Counted from the stretch's first letter, positions 53,867 through 62,992 are shown. The stretch: 64,000 nucleotides of DNA from Roseiflexus castenholzii DSM 13941 (GCF_000017805.1 NC_009767.1:2728001-2792000); one strand, 5' to 3'. The notes: generated from the sequence alone by a model not told the origin. Numbers and translations are program-made.

Positions 53867-53872
53867 ATTATA
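53867..53872 (-). promoter_or_regulatory. -10 element of the kinase gene
   Basis: TATAAT on the minus strand lies about 97 bases before the kinase ATG. The -35 region is not clear. A second TATAAT lies farther upstream (complement of 53937-53942). Confidence 0.35.
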
Positions 53873-53977
53873 GCAGGACAGACGCAGGAATGTGCGAACG
53901 GCAATCCGGCAGATAGACGCTGTCGTTCACGCCTGCTATTATAGGTCTTCCTGACGTGCGAATCAACCATCAGGCAG

Positions 53978-54090
53978 CGAGACGTGTCATGCTGAGCGAA
54001 GCCTCGCGATCCGCGCGCGCGACCGTGACCCTTCGCTCCGCCTGCGGCTCACAGCGATGGCGCCCGGCTTTCGCGCGCGACAAAGACTGA
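53978..54090. repeat. Decayed copy of the cgagacgt-type interspersed element
   Basis: The segment starting gcgagacgtgtcatgctgag resembles the interior of the element at 62993-63127 (tgagcraagc, cccttcgctnnnnctgcggc, gcgccnggctt). The right inverted end is lost. With the two promoters it fills the 400-bp gap between the divergent genes. Confidence 0.55.
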
Positions 54091-54110
54091 AGTTCGGTCG
54101 TTGTGCATTG

Positions 54111-54139
54111 TTGAACGGCATGCACACCTGTGCTATGAT
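54111..54139 (+). promoter_or_regulatory. Promoter of the SH3-like gene
   Basis: TTGAAC at 54111-54116 and TATGAT at 54134-54139 are 17 bases apart. The leader to ATG 54173 is about 27 bases with a GAGGAG SD. Confidence 0.65.
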
Positions 54140-54172
54140 TGGATAAGAATCATCAGGAGTGAGGAGCAAGGC

Positions 54173-54808
54173 ATGGCAAGCGACAGCGGCGATCCCTTCG
54201 ACCGGCGCGCGCCCCGATCACCGCGCCGTGAGCAGCACGATACGGAGCAACTGAATCCCGACGATCATGCCAGGCCGGTCAATCCAGCATGGCGTAGCGC
54301 CAGAGGCGCCGGACGTTCCGCGCGTGGTGGTGCGTCGTTTTCCCAGGAGGTGATCCTCTGGCTTCAGCACGATGGGTGGAAGTTTGTGCTGGCAGCAATG
54401 GCGATTGTGCTGCTAGGCATTGTCCTTTTTACGCTGAGCCAGGCAGGCGCACCCGAACCGCTGCCTTCCCGCGATGTCGCAACCGATCTGCAACCACAGA
54501 TCGTGTTGACGCCGCTGCCTGAACAGCCGACGGTCACCCCCGATCCGCTCACCTCGACCCTGACCCTGACGCCGGAGCCGCCGGTGAATGTGCAGTTGCG
54601 CGTCCAGGGCACCGGCGCACTCGGTCTCTTCCTGCGTCCGGAGCCAAATATGAATAACACCCCGATCAAAACGCTGCCCGAAGGCACGATTGTTACCGTG
54701 ATCGGCGACGACTCGGTGCAGCCGGATCGGGTCTGGAAGCGGGTGCGCGATCCGGAAGGCGCCGAAGGATGGGCTGCTGCGGATTTCCTGGTCCCGGTGA
54801 CCCCATAG
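54173..54808 (+). CDS. Membrane protein with C-terminal SH3-like domain
   Basis: This 211-residue protein has a charged cytoplasmic N-terminus rich in Arg/Ser/Asp, a membrane helix (70-89), a Pro/Thr linker and an outside SH3_3/bacterial-SH3-like domain (about 145-211) with GLFLRPEPNMNNTPIKTLPEG and GWAAADFLVPV. Bacterial SH3 domains bind wall peptides. ATG 54173 follows GAGGAG. It is convergent with the radical SAM gene (7 bp between stops). Confidence 0.84.
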   Translation: MASDSGDPFDRRAPRSPRREQHDTEQLNPDDHARPVNPAWRSARGAGRSARGGASFSQEVILWLQHDGWKFVLAAMAIVLLGIVLFTLSQAGAPEPLPSRDVATDLQPQIVLTPLPEQPTVTPDPLTSTLTLTPEPPVNVQLRVQGTGALGLFLRPEPNMNNTPIKTLPEGTIVTVIGDDSVQPDRVWKRVRDPEGAEGWAAADFLVPVTP

Positions 54809-54815
54809 GACTGTT

Positions 54816-55976
54816 TTACCACAAACGCCCCTGTTCCGGCGGGCGTCTTCCATCGAGCAGCACATAGGGCGCCGCCCAATTGACCACCACGCCAAGCCGC
54901 GCGAGATGCGCCATATCACGCAGGTGCATCTCGCGTCGCATAGCAATGATCCGGTCGGCGGATCGTGGACCGATGCCGGGGATGCGAAGCAGCAGGCGTC
55001 GCGGCGCAACATTCACGTCGATCGGCTCAACAAGATGGCGTTCCGCCCAGGCCTGTTTCGGAGTGATGGTGCGTGGCAGCAGGCCACGCTCATCGAATGG
55101 CAATTCGTCAACGGTGAAACCATAATCACGCAGCATAAAATCCGCCTGATAGAGCCGCAGTTCGCGCAGTGGGTCTTCGGCGGGCATATCGGCGAACGGT
55201 GTGCGTTCGATGGGGTGAAAGGCGCTGAAGAATGCGCGGCGCAGGTCGAGGTCGCGGTGGGTGCGCGCCGCCGTTTCGAGCAACTCACGGTCGCTTTCGC
55301 CCGCCGGACCAACGACGAACTGCGTCGTAAGGCTGCGGGCAGCGGGGCGCCCGGCGGCGCGCGCCCGGCGGATCAACCCGGCAGCCCATGCCATGCGCCC
55401 CCACATGCTGCCGGCAAACTCTTTCTCCGGCGCAAGCATCGCCAGGCGTTCGGCATTAGGCGCTTCCAGGTTCAACGAAACGCGGTCTGCCAGTTCAACG
55501 GCGCGCTCGATATACTCGAATGCCGCGCCGGGGATCAACTTCAGGTGGATATAGCCCGTGTATCCTTCTTTCAGTCGCAATCGTTCGACTGTCGCCAGCA
55601 TCTTCTCCATCGTTGCATTGGCGTCGGGGACAATCCCGGAGGAGAGGAACAGCCCATCGACCTGCCGGGAACGATGCAGCGCAATGAAGGTTGTTGCCAG
55701 TTCGTCGGGCTTAAACGTCGTGCGGGAACGTCGCACTGCGCACGAGGTGAAGCAGTAGCGGCAGGCGTAGCGGCAGGCGTTCGTCTGGAGCACTTTGAAG
55801 AGGCGCGCTGTCCCCCCGCCTTCTTTCCTGGCAGTATAGAGAAAACCGGCGGGATGGCGCATCCCCTGCTGTACCCGTTCGACGGCTGGAACCGTTGTGG
55901 CTTCGAATCCGGCTTCTGCGCTCAGGATCGAGAGTTTCTGCTGCGTGTCTGGTTCGACAAAGATCAGAGGACTCAT
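54816..55976 (-). CDS. Radical SAM protein with C-terminal helix-hairpin-helix (putative DNA modification/repair)
   Basis: This 386-residue protein carries the 4Fe-4S motif CxxxCxxC (ACRYACRYC) near residue 70 and a radical SAM barrel. It ends in a helix-hairpin-helix LLRIPGIGPRSADRI, as in DNA-binding proteins. It matches the family annotated as putative DNA modification/repair radical SAM protein. The reaction is not known. ATG 55976 gives the family-like start MSPLIFV; the 50 codons upstream are low-quality. Confidence 0.86.
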   Translation of the reverse strand: MSPLIFVEPDTQQKLSILSAEAGFEATTVPAVERVQQGMRHPAGFLYTARKEGGGTARLFKVLQTNACRYACRYCFTSCAVRRSRTTFKPDELATTFIALHRSRQVDGLFLSSGIVPDANATMEKMLATVERLRLKEGYTGYIHLKLIPGAAFEYIERAVELADRVSLNLEAPNAERLAMLAPEKEFAGSMWGRMAWAAGLIRRARAAGRPAARSLTTQFVVGPAGESDRELLETAARTHRDLDLRRAFFSAFHPIERTPFADMPAEDPLRELRLYQADFMLRDYGFTVDELPFDERGLLPRTITPKQAWAERHLVEPIDVNVAPRRLLLRIPGIGPRSADRIIAMRREMHLRDMAHLARLGVVVNWAAPYVLLDGRRPPEQGRLW

Positions 55977-56111
55977 CAGGCTTTGTATGGCGCCGGAACG
56001 CCAGTGACTTGCTGCACAGATGGCATCTTGTGAGCAACGGGCATCGTGCAAGAGGCAGTATACCCGATGCGCGGGAAATTGTCTAGAACACAAGAGCGAA
56101 CAGGATCGTCC

Positions 56112-56620
56112 AAAAGGAGGATACAACGCTGAGGCGTCATCAGGACTCGTCTCCCTATCGCGCGAGCATCGTCAGATATTGTTCATTGCCAGGTCATTCG
56201 CCGCAGTGCGGCGCGCTATCGTGGCGTTCCATCCACAACAGCCGGGAAGCCAGCGCGTGCGCGTCAGGCGCTGACGGCAGCAGTGTTGCCGCATATGCAG
56301 CGCGAAGAAGCGATGTTCTTTCCGGCAATTTGGGGGGGAGAGATAACGACGTCAATGCACTCATTATGCTCATGAGCGCGGGCATCGCGCGCTTGCTGCC
56401 AACGTTGCGGCACTCTATGAGGACGGGGTCGATGCAGTAATCCTTGAGGAGCGCCTTGACGCTTTGGGCATGCTGCTCAAAACCCATGGGCGCCGTGAGG
56501 AGCGTCATCTCTTTTAGCGTCTGCCGGACGTGCTGGCTGATGAAGCATTCCAGGAGTTGGGTGAGCACCGGTGCGCTGCCGGTGCGGGACGGGCATGCAT
56601 CCTCTCGTAGTAAGAACGTT
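56112..56620 (+). pseudogene. Decayed hemerythrin-like (HHE) gene
   Basis: Reading across frames gives LSREHRQILFIARS (56154-56196), QALTAAVLPHMQREEAMFFP (56264-56324), LYEDGVDAVILEERLD with GMLLKTHGRREERHLF (about 56415-56514) and RLPDVLADEAFQELGEH (56518-56568). This is the HHE pattern (H...HMxREE...FP...HxRREER). The pieces sit in different frames; a TAG at 56515-56517 interrupts FxRLPD, and a run of seven G at 56332-56338 is a likely slip site. An AAAAGGAGG SD remains at 56112-56120 but no ATG. Decay is clear; the exact number of lesions is uncertain. Confidence 0.75.
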
Positions 56621-56712
56621 CAGAACAGATCGCCGCCATACTCATCGGCGTAGGGACCGGTATTTTCATCATCCCCGCCGGGCGCATCTTCGGGCAGATC
56701 ATCGTAGTCCAT
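56620..56712 (-). CDS. 30-residue very acidic small protein
   Basis: The ORF encodes MDYDDLPEDAPGGDDENTGP and then 10 more residues, YADEYGGDLF; 11 of 30 residues are Asp/Glu and there is no Lys or Arg. It has a good SD (GGGGGAGG, 4 bases from the ATG) and a TATAAT with extended -10 about 29 bases upstream of the start. It is too short for ordinary gene calling. Function unknown; the gene is opposite the 3' part of the dead hemerythrin gene. Its charge resembles nucleic-acid-mimic or flexible linker peptides, which is only a resemblance. Confidence 0.6.
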   Translation of the reverse strand: MDYDDLPEDAPGGDDENTGPYADEYGGDLF

Positions 56713-56740
56713 ACCGCCTCCCCCGAGAACGGATGCTCTG

Positions 56741-56749
56741 ATTATACCA
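56741..56749 (-). promoter_or_regulatory. Extended -10 promoter of the 30-residue ORF
   Basis: TGGTATAAT on the minus strand (complement of 56741-56749) is an extended -10. The -35 region is poor (ACTGTG). The expected leader is about 20 bases. The remaining bases between here and the tRNA contain only the hairpin at 56805. Confidence 0.55.
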
Positions 56750-56804
56750 TGCGTTGGCGAGATCACAGTTGGCGCATGGCTGGGAAGACCTATCCTGAAA
56801 ATGG

Positions 56805-56828
56805 AAAAGACGCCCTGACAGGCGTCTT
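56805..56828 (-). terminator. tRNA-Val terminator
   Basis: Arms aagacgcc (56807-56814) and ggcgtctt (56821-56828) with a 6-base loop are followed on the minus strand by four T. It lies 10 bp beyond the 3' end of the tRNA. Confidence 0.7.
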
Positions 56829-56837
56829 CTATTCGGA

Positions 56838-56914
56838 TGGTGGGCGATACTGGACTCGAACCAGTGACCTCATCGGTGTGAACGATGCGCTCTAGCCAAC
56901 TGAGCTAATCGCCC
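56838..56914 (-). tRNA. tRNA-Val (CAC)
   Basis: The minus strand gives a full cloverleaf: acceptor gggcgat/atcgccc, D arm agctcagttggctagagc, anticodon stem catcg/cgatg with loop TTCACAC (anticodon CAC, codon GUG), and TPsiC loop ggttcgagtcc. The 3' CCA is encoded. No other RNA gene adjoins. Confidence 0.97.
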
Positions 56915-57087
56915 GATGGCTGAAAGTATACCACGGAGCGCCTGAATACGCAACTTCTTGAAAAAGTTTAAAAATCTGAACTTTTGTGGACGCTTTGCGG
57001 CGCTTTTGCGCAGGGGGTGTGTTCACTATTCATGGTATCCTGCTTCACAATGTACGGTTCTACTTCATACCCACAACGGAGGACGGC

Positions 57088-58113
57088 ATGGCACGCCGGA
57101 GTGGCGGTATCAAGCGCAGTTCATGGGTGACTTTTCGCCGACGTTTGTTTCTGGTGCGTCAGTTACTGCGATCGCCTGCAAGTGCGGAAGAGTTGATCAC
57201 CAGAGTACAGACGGAACTCGGCGTCAATGGATACCCGGCGAATGCAGCAGCAGCGCTCAAGCACGATCTGGATTCACTCAAGGGAGAGTATGATTGCCGG
57301 ATCGTTTACCGACGCGACCAGGGGAAGTATGTCATTGTTGATCTGGGGGAACTGGCGTTGCTCGACCTGCCGCCGCAGAGCCTGGAAGCGCTGGCGTTGC
57401 TTGATGCGAGTTATCCGGCAGGATCGGCAAACCCAACGCATGCCAGCATTCGCGCCCTGATCGATCAGGTTATTCAGATGCTTCCCAATCGGGCGCAGAC
57501 GCACCTGCACGCGCGGCGGAGCGCCACACGCCAGAAGGCGCCATCCGGTCGTATCGATCCCCATGTGCTCGCTGCTGTGCGCCAGGCAATCGAGGAAAAA
57601 CGTGAACTGACGTTTCGTTACTGGGGCTTGAGCAATGGTGAAGCGCCGCGACGGCATCGCGTCGCTCCCTATGGTATCTTCTTCCGCAACAATGGGTGCA
57701 CGTATCTCGACGCTACGCTGTTGGAGGTGCAACCGCCAGGCGCCGAGCAATTGTTCGCTCCTGTTGATTATCGGCTCGACCGCATCGTCCCCGGTACAGC
57801 GCAGGTGTTGCCAACCCCGCTGCCGCCGGAGCGACTGAGGGCGCCGGCATTGACGCTGCGATACTGGCTGCATCCTGAGGTGGTGCAGCGAGGCGAGGGG
57901 TGGTCATTTTTCCCCAATGCGCATGTCGAGTACAGCGATGACGGGAGCGCACTGGTGACTGCAACGGTTTCCAATCTTTCCGTTGCGCGCGACGTGCTGT
58001 TGCGTTACGGTGATCGCTGCCGTGTGATCGAGCCGACGGAGCTGATCGACCTTATCCGAGAGACGGTGGACGCGATGGCGTCACTCTATGGCAACCCGGT
58101 CGCTGTTCGCTAA
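57088..58113 (+). CDS. WYL-domain transcriptional regulator
   Basis: This 341-residue protein has an N-terminal helix-turn-helix-like region (about 10-80) and a WYL domain (about 170-260) with LTFRYWGLSNGEAPRRHRV and YGIFFRNNGCTYLDA, followed by a C-terminal WCX-like part. WYL proteins bind nucleic acid or nucleotide ligands and often control defence or DNA repair genes. The ATG at 57088 has GGAGG 8 bases upstream; the longer frame from 56986 is upstream of the SD. The gene stands alone. Confidence 0.84.
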   Translation: MARRSGGIKRSSWVTFRRRLFLVRQLLRSPASAEELITRVQTELGVNGYPANAAAALKHDLDSLKGEYDCRIVYRRDQGKYVIVDLGELALLDLPPQSLEALALLDASYPAGSANPTHASIRALIDQVIQMLPNRAQTHLHARRSATRQKAPSGRIDPHVLAAVRQAIEEKRELTFRYWGLSNGEAPRRHRVAPYGIFFRNNGCTYLDATLLEVQPPGAEQLFAPVDYRLDRIVPGTAQVLPTPLPPERLRAPALTLRYWLHPEVVQRGEGWSFFPNAHVEYSDDGSALVTATVSNLSVARDVLLRYGDRCRVIEPTELIDLIRETVDAMASLYGNPVAVR

Positions 58114-58128
58114 GGGATGCCGCCAAAG

Positions 58129-58164
58129 CCTCCCGCAGGGTTCAAACCTGCGGGAGGTTTTTTT
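58129..58164 (+). terminator. Terminator of the WYL gene
   Basis: An 11-bp GC stem (cctcccgcagg/cctgcgggagg) with a 7-base loop ends in seven T. The T-run reaches the complement of the lon stop codon. Confidence 0.92.
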
Positions 58165-60628
58165 ATGCCCGGCCCGGCGTCACACCAGCGTGCGGCGTCT
58201 CCTCTGATGCATGAGTCTCCTGCGGTGTTGCGCCGAACAGGTTGCTGATGGTGGCTGCCGGATGGGGCAGTAACGCCGCCGCCAGCACCTCGTCGAGCGT
58301 TTCGACAGGAACGAAGGTCAGCGCTTCGCGCACGTCGGATGGCAAGTCATCGAGATCAACTTCGTTGCGGCGTGGCAGGATAATTGTGCCGATGCCGGCG
58401 CGATGCGCACCCAACACCTTTTCCTTCACGCCGCCGACCGGCAACACCCGTCCGCGCAGAGTGATCTCACCGGTCATAGCGACATCATCGCGCACCAGGC
58501 GACCGGTGGCTGCCGATGCAAGCGCAGTTGCCATCGTAATCCCCGCCGAAGGTCCATCCTTTGGAACGGCGCCTCCCGGGACGTGAATATGGATGGCGTG
58601 CCTGTCAAAGAAGTGCGGATCGATGCCCAGCGTGTGCGCCCGCGAACGGACATAGGTCAGGGCTGCCTCGGCGCTTTCGCGCATGACATCACCCAATTGC
58701 CCCGTCAGGCGCAATTCGCGACTTCCCTCGACGACCGATGCCTCAACGAAGACAATATCGCCGCCAGATGGAGTCCAGACCAGCCCGGTCGCCACGCCAG
58801 GCTGATCGATGCGTTCCCTGGCTTCGTTGAAGAAACGTGGACGGCCCAACGCCTGACGGACAAACGCGCCATCAATACGAACGGGCGTCGATCCTGCCCC
58901 CGAAGGCTCTTCAACGAGACGGCGCGTTACCTTACGGAGCACGGCGCCAATCTGCCGTTCCAGATTGCGCACCCCTGCTTCGCGGGTATAGTCGTGAATG
59001 AGGATGCGCAGCGCCTCTTCCTCGAAGATGACCTCTTCGGGGCGCAATCCATTGGCGCGTAGTTGCTTCGGTATCAGATGCCGCTGCGCAATGTGCACTT
59101 TTTCGTCCCCGGTGTAGCCGCTCAATTCAATGACTTCCATCCGGTCGCGCAATGCCGGCGGCACGGTATCCATGGTATTGGCAGTGGCAATGAACAACAC
59201 CTTGCTCAGATCGAACGGCACATTCAGGTAGTGATCGGTGAACGTGTCGTTCTGTTCGGGATCGAGCACTTCCAGCAGCGCAGCCGCCGGGTCGCCGCGG
59301 TAGTCGTGCCCAAGTTTGTCGATCTCATCGAGCAGGAGTACCGGATCGGACGTGCCGGCGCGGCGCAATTCCTGGATCAAACGCCCTGGCTGCGAGCCAA
59401 TGTAGGTGCGCCGGAATCCGCGCAACTCGGCTTCGTCGCGCACGCCGCCAAGACTCATCCGCGCGAACTGCCGCCCAAGCGCCCGCGCAATGCTTTGCCC
59501 CAGGCTTGTCTTCCCCACACCGGGCGGCCCGACGAACGCCAGAATCGGCTCGCGCACCCGTTCTTCCTTCATCAGGTGCTGACGGCGCTGCTGGATCGCC
59601 AGGTATTCGAGGATGCGCTCTTTGATTGCGTGCAGACCGTAGTGATCCTCGTCGAGCACCTGACGGGTATGAGCAATGTCAATCGGCGCACCGGTCGTCT
59701 TGTTCCACGGCAGTTCGGCCATCCATTCCAGGTAGGTGCGCACCATCTGGTATTCAGGCGAGGCGCTGTTCATCCGACTGAGACGGTGCAGTTCGCGGTC
59801 GGCTTCTTTTCGAGCAGCAGGTGTGAGGTTCGCTGCTTCGAGTTTCTCGCGTAGTTCTGCCAGTTCGTCTTCCTCGGTGGTGTCCTCCCCTAATTCCTTC
59901 TGAATGGCGCGCAACTGCTGGCGCAGGTAGAACTCGCGTTGCTGTCGGGCTGCCGCATCCTGCACTTCCTGCCGGAGGCGCGCCTGAATATCCATCAGCG
60001 CCAGTTGCTTGCGATAGAATGCCAGCACTTTGCGCAGGCGCTCGACCACATCGAGGGTTTCGAGCAGATCCTGCCGCTCCTCGAAAGTGTAGTCCGGCGA
60101 GTAGCCGGTGTTGTCGGCAAGATGACCCGGATCATCGATGCTCCGCACGAAATTGCGGATCTCTTGAGGAATGCCAGGGCGCAACTCCAGCACCGCATCG
60201 ATTGCGGCATGCACCTCGGTCATCAACTGTTCGAGTTCGTCGGTGCGCTCAGTATGGTCGTGATGCTCGATATACCTGAAGCGCGGGTAGGGCCGATCCT
60301 GGGTTTGCTCGCATAGTTCCGCCCGCACCAGACCACGCACGACCATGCCATGCGCGCCGTTCGGCAGGCGACCAATCTGCTCGATGCGCGCAACCACGCC
60401 AATGCGGTGCAACCGCAGCGCGAGCGGGGCATCGGAGGGTGCGTCACGCCGGTAGGCGACCAGCAGCGCCAGTTGCCCCTCTTTCATTGCTGCGTGCGCT
60501 GCCGCTTCTATCTCTTCGCTGAGCGGCACAGTCACGACCGTATAGGGAAACACGACCACGCCATCGAGCGGGATCAGCGGTAGTGTCTGGATCGGTTGCG
60601 TTGTCTCGCTCACATGCTCATCTTCCAT
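58163..60628 (-). CDS. lon: ATP-dependent protease Lon
   Basis: Lon degrades damaged and regulatory proteins in the cytoplasm. The 821-residue protein has the N-terminal LON domain (from TLPLIPLDGVVVFPY), the AAA module with GPPGVGKTSLG and Walker B LLDEIDKLG, and the Ser/Lys protease domain with GGAVPKDGPSAGITM and its Lys downstream in GGVKEKVLGAHRAG. Length is usual. The promoter TTGACG-N17-CATAAT precedes it; no CIRCE element is seen. Confidence 0.98.
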   Translation of the reverse strand: MEDEHVSETTQPIQTLPLIPLDGVVVFPYTVVTVPLSEEIEAAAHAAMKEGQLALLVAYRRDAPSDAPLALRLHRIGVVARIEQIGRLPNGAHGMVVRGLVRAELCEQTQDRPYPRFRYIEHHDHTERTDELEQLMTEVHAAIDAVLELRPGIPQEIRNFVRSIDDPGHLADNTGYSPDYTFEERQDLLETLDVVERLRKVLAFYRKQLALMDIQARLRQEVQDAAARQQREFYLRQQLRAIQKELGEDTTEEDELAELREKLEAANLTPAARKEADRELHRLSRMNSASPEYQMVRTYLEWMAELPWNKTTGAPIDIAHTRQVLDEDHYGLHAIKERILEYLAIQQRRQHLMKEERVREPILAFVGPPGVGKTSLGQSIARALGRQFARMSLGGVRDEAELRGFRRTYIGSQPGRLIQELRRAGTSDPVLLLDEIDKLGHDYRGDPAAALLEVLDPEQNDTFTDHYLNVPFDLSKVLFIATANTMDTVPPALRDRMEVIELSGYTGDEKVHIAQRHLIPKQLRANGLRPEEVIFEEEALRILIHDYTREAGVRNLERQIGAVLRKVTRRLVEEPSGAGSTPVRIDGAFVRQALGRPRFFNEARERIDQPGVATGLVWTPSGGDIVFVEASVVEGSRELRLTGQLGDVMRESAEAALTYVRSRAHTLGIDPHFFDRHAIHIHVPGGAVPKDGPSAGITMATALASAATGRLVRDDVAMTGEITLRGRVLPVGGVKEKVLGAHRAGIGTIILPRRNEVDLDDLPSDVREALTFVPVETLDEVLAAALLPHPAATISNLFGATPQETHASEETPHAGVTPGRA

Positions 60629-60676
60629 AGTGTTTACCTCGATATGTTCGACGGAGAACCACTCCGCGTATGAGGT

Positions 60677-60705
60677 ATTATGATGCGCTGCGCAGTGACC
60701 GTCAA
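60677..60705 (-). promoter_or_regulatory. Promoter of lon
   Basis: TTGACG (complement of 60700-60705) and CATAAT (complement of 60677-60682) are separated by 17 bases, about 49 bases before the lon ATG. Confidence 0.65.
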
Positions 60706-60757
60706 GGCTTTCAGGCGGTCATCGAGCAAACTCTAACAAAACGTTAGCGCAGCGGTG

Positions 60758-62788
60758 TCAATCCTCGTGCGCCAGCAGCGCCCGACTGCCCGGAGTCAGG
60801 CGTGCGTCGCGCCAGGGTTGATCGGGCGCGACGCGGTAGCGCACCAGCAAGGGTGCGTTCCCTTTCAGATGACGGATCGTGATCGCCTCCCGCGCGATAT
60901 GCAGATCGAGCGTGTGTTCGCCCACGCGCAGGCCGTGGAGCGTTGTATGGCGCCACGTTGCCGGCAGGTGTGGTTCGACCATCAGTTCATGACGGTGCGC
61001 CTGTGGATGAAGACCAAAGATTCCTTCGGTCACGCCCTGCACGAGCAGCCCTGCCGACCAGAGTTGGATGAAGCACAATCCCTGCGGAATCAACTCTTTC
61101 AATGTTCCGAGCGTTCCGTGGCGCGCCGTTTCGCCGATACATCGCAGCAGCCTGAGTCCATCGTCTGCCCTGCCGGTGCGGAACGCCGCCAGCGCCAGCA
61201 GACCGGTCGGCAGCGTCCATACCCGTGAGTCTGCGCCGCGGGTGTGCAGCATTCCCCATTCGCTGACCCACTCGCGCATGATCCGATCCAGCGTCCGTTG
61301 CGCCCGCTCTGGGGTGGCGATGCCGGTCACGACCGGCAGCATCACCGTCCAGTGACCATCAAACTGCTGCCGCTCGTCGAGGTGCAACGAGTCGGCATAC
61401 ATTCCTTCCTGCTCGATCCACCAATCGCGCTCGAAGCGCGCCGCCAGCGCACCAGCATACCCAGCGAATCGGATGGCGTCGTGCGGTCGCCCCAGTGCCA
61501 GCGCCATCTCGCGCAGTGATGTCAGCGCCTGATAGAGGTAACAGACCGTATCGAGTTTACAGGCGCCCATCCCAGGAACCTCGACCACGCCATCGCCGAT
61601 CGGGTAGCCGCGCCCTTCAAGTGTTGTTCCAAAGTGCTCCAATCCTTCGACGCACACCGGATATATCCGCTCCAGGAACGCCAGGTCGCCACTCCAGCGC
61701 ACATAATCCCAGCAGGCGACGGTGAACTGCGGAGTTTCCTGGATATTGCCCGGATGGTAGACGCGCCCATTGGTTGTGATTTCGTGGGGCACGCGACTGC
61801 ACGCGCGCCAGGCATACCTGCCGAGTTCCTCGAGCGCGCTGCGGGCGATGTCGGCGAATCCTCCGGCGACGACGCCCGGCACACTGTACGCTGTATCGCA
61901 GCCGAAGAGTTGCGGGTATTCCGGTAATCCCGCCAGCAGGTAGGGCGCCAGCGCCGGACGGTAATCGGCGATGAGCATCCGCATATTCTGTCGTGCCACC
62001 TGCCAGAAGCGGTCCAGGTCGCCATCCGGTGTTTCCAGGCGTATCTCTCCGGCGATTGACCGATACAGCGCGATCTTCGCCGACAGGGTATCGACCGCAG
62101 CGCGCAACACATTCCCTGGCGGCGGTGCATCATCATGTTGCACGGCGAGCCGCCATTGCAGCGCGAGCGCCTCACCCGGTTGGAGCGCCAGCGGAAAGCG
62201 TGCCTGCGCCGTTCTGCCTGCGACGTTCCATTCTGTTGGCGTTGAGCTGCTCAGGATCGCCGTGATGCCTGCATACGCGCCTGGCGCTCGCCAGGCTACG
62301 CCGTCTGGCAGGATGTGGAAGTCTGGTTCGGCGGGAGCAATGCCGCCAAACCAGCAGAAACGCAGATCGGCTTCGGCGCGCAGCACGACAACGGCTTCTA
62401 CCGGAGCGGCGCCATCATTGCGCGTCAGCAGCGTAGCATAGTAGTGCGGTTGATCCTCGGCGGCGAACTCAGTCCATTCCAGCGCCAGGTCGCCCACCGT
62501 AAAATGACGGATGATGTATGCGCCAAAGAGGTCGCACTGCGTTGCGTGACCGAGTGGCGTGGTCGCGCCATACGCTTCCAGTGTCAGCGTCCATCCATCC
62601 AGCACCCGCAGCGGATGCGCCCATATGCCACCCATCTGCCCGCGCAGATGCCATTCACCGAATGGATGCGTGGCGCCGCCGATCGTTGCGATGGCATAGA
62701 TGCGCTTCCCACTGAGGAAGACTGGCGTCGTTGGTTCGACTTCCGCTTCCCAGACGTGATCATCAACAAAATAACGTTGAAGAGTCAC
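60758..62788 (-). CDS. Six-hairpin glycosidase (glucoamylase/amylo-1,6-glucosidase-like)
   Basis: This 676-residue protein has no signal peptide. The N-terminal half is beta-sandwich; the C-terminal half (about 290-620) is (alpha/alpha)6, with PEYPQLFGCDTAYS and GNIQETPQFTVACWDYVRWSGDL, SxxE-type helices and DSRVWTLPTGL. This fits archaeal/bacterial glucan debranching or trehalase-like enzymes. GTG 62788 is chosen because AAGGAAGGGA lies just upstream; an in-frame TTG at 62809 precedes the SD. A weak hairpin (ctaac/gttag) lies after the stop. Confidence 0.82.
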   Translation of the reverse strand: MTLQRYFVDDHVWEAEVEPTTPVFLSGKRIYAIATIGGATHPFGEWHLRGQMGGIWAHPLRVLDGWTLTLEAYGATTPLGHATQCDLFGAYIIRHFTVGDLALEWTEFAAEDQPHYYATLLTRNDGAAPVEAVVVLRAEADLRFCWFGGIAPAEPDFHILPDGVAWRAPGAYAGITAILSSSTPTEWNVAGRTAQARFPLALQPGEALALQWRLAVQHDDAPPPGNVLRAAVDTLSAKIALYRSIAGEIRLETPDGDLDRFWQVARQNMRMLIADYRPALAPYLLAGLPEYPQLFGCDTAYSVPGVVAGGFADIARSALEELGRYAWRACSRVPHEITTNGRVYHPGNIQETPQFTVACWDYVRWSGDLAFLERIYPVCVEGLEHFGTTLEGRGYPIGDGVVEVPGMGACKLDTVCYLYQALTSLREMALALGRPHDAIRFAGYAGALAARFERDWWIEQEGMYADSLHLDERQQFDGHWTVMLPVVTGIATPERAQRTLDRIMREWVSEWGMLHTRGADSRVWTLPTGLLALAAFRTGRADDGLRLLRCIGETARHGTLGTLKELIPQGLCFIQLWSAGLLVQGVTEGIFGLHPQAHRHELMVEPHLPATWRHTTLHGLRVGEHTLDLHIAREAITIRHLKGNAPLLVRYRVAPDQPWRDARLTPGSRALLAHED

Positions 62789-62830
62789 AGACTCCCTTCC
62801 TTTCCGCAAGTATCATCGGTCAGAGTCCTT

Positions 62831-62980
62831 ATACCAATGACCTGTGACCATCCGGCATGGTCACCCCGAGCAGCGCGAGGGGTCGTGCGCGACCCGCTCA
62901 GATTCCTCGCTGCGTTTACCCTGAGCGAAGCGAAGGGCTCGGAATGACAAGTATGCGGTATCTTCAATCGTCATTGGTAT
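62831..62980. mobile_element. MITE-like element, copy C (150 bp)
   Basis: This is the best-preserved copy: both 11-bp ends (ataccaatgac and gtcattggtat) are perfect inverted repeats, and the interior matches copies A and B with a few changes. It begins 42 bp upstream of the glycosidase start. Confidence 0.85.
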
Positions 62981-62992
62981 CATTCCATCGGA

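Noticed and set aside
56194..56568. 124-codon minus-strand ORF
   Set aside because: It is antisense to the recognisable hemerythrin-like pseudogene and has no SD or family resemblance.
58163..58165. Lon C-terminus truncated by the T-run
   Set aside because: The stop lies in the T-run of the opposing terminator, but Lon has normal length and intact catalytic domains.
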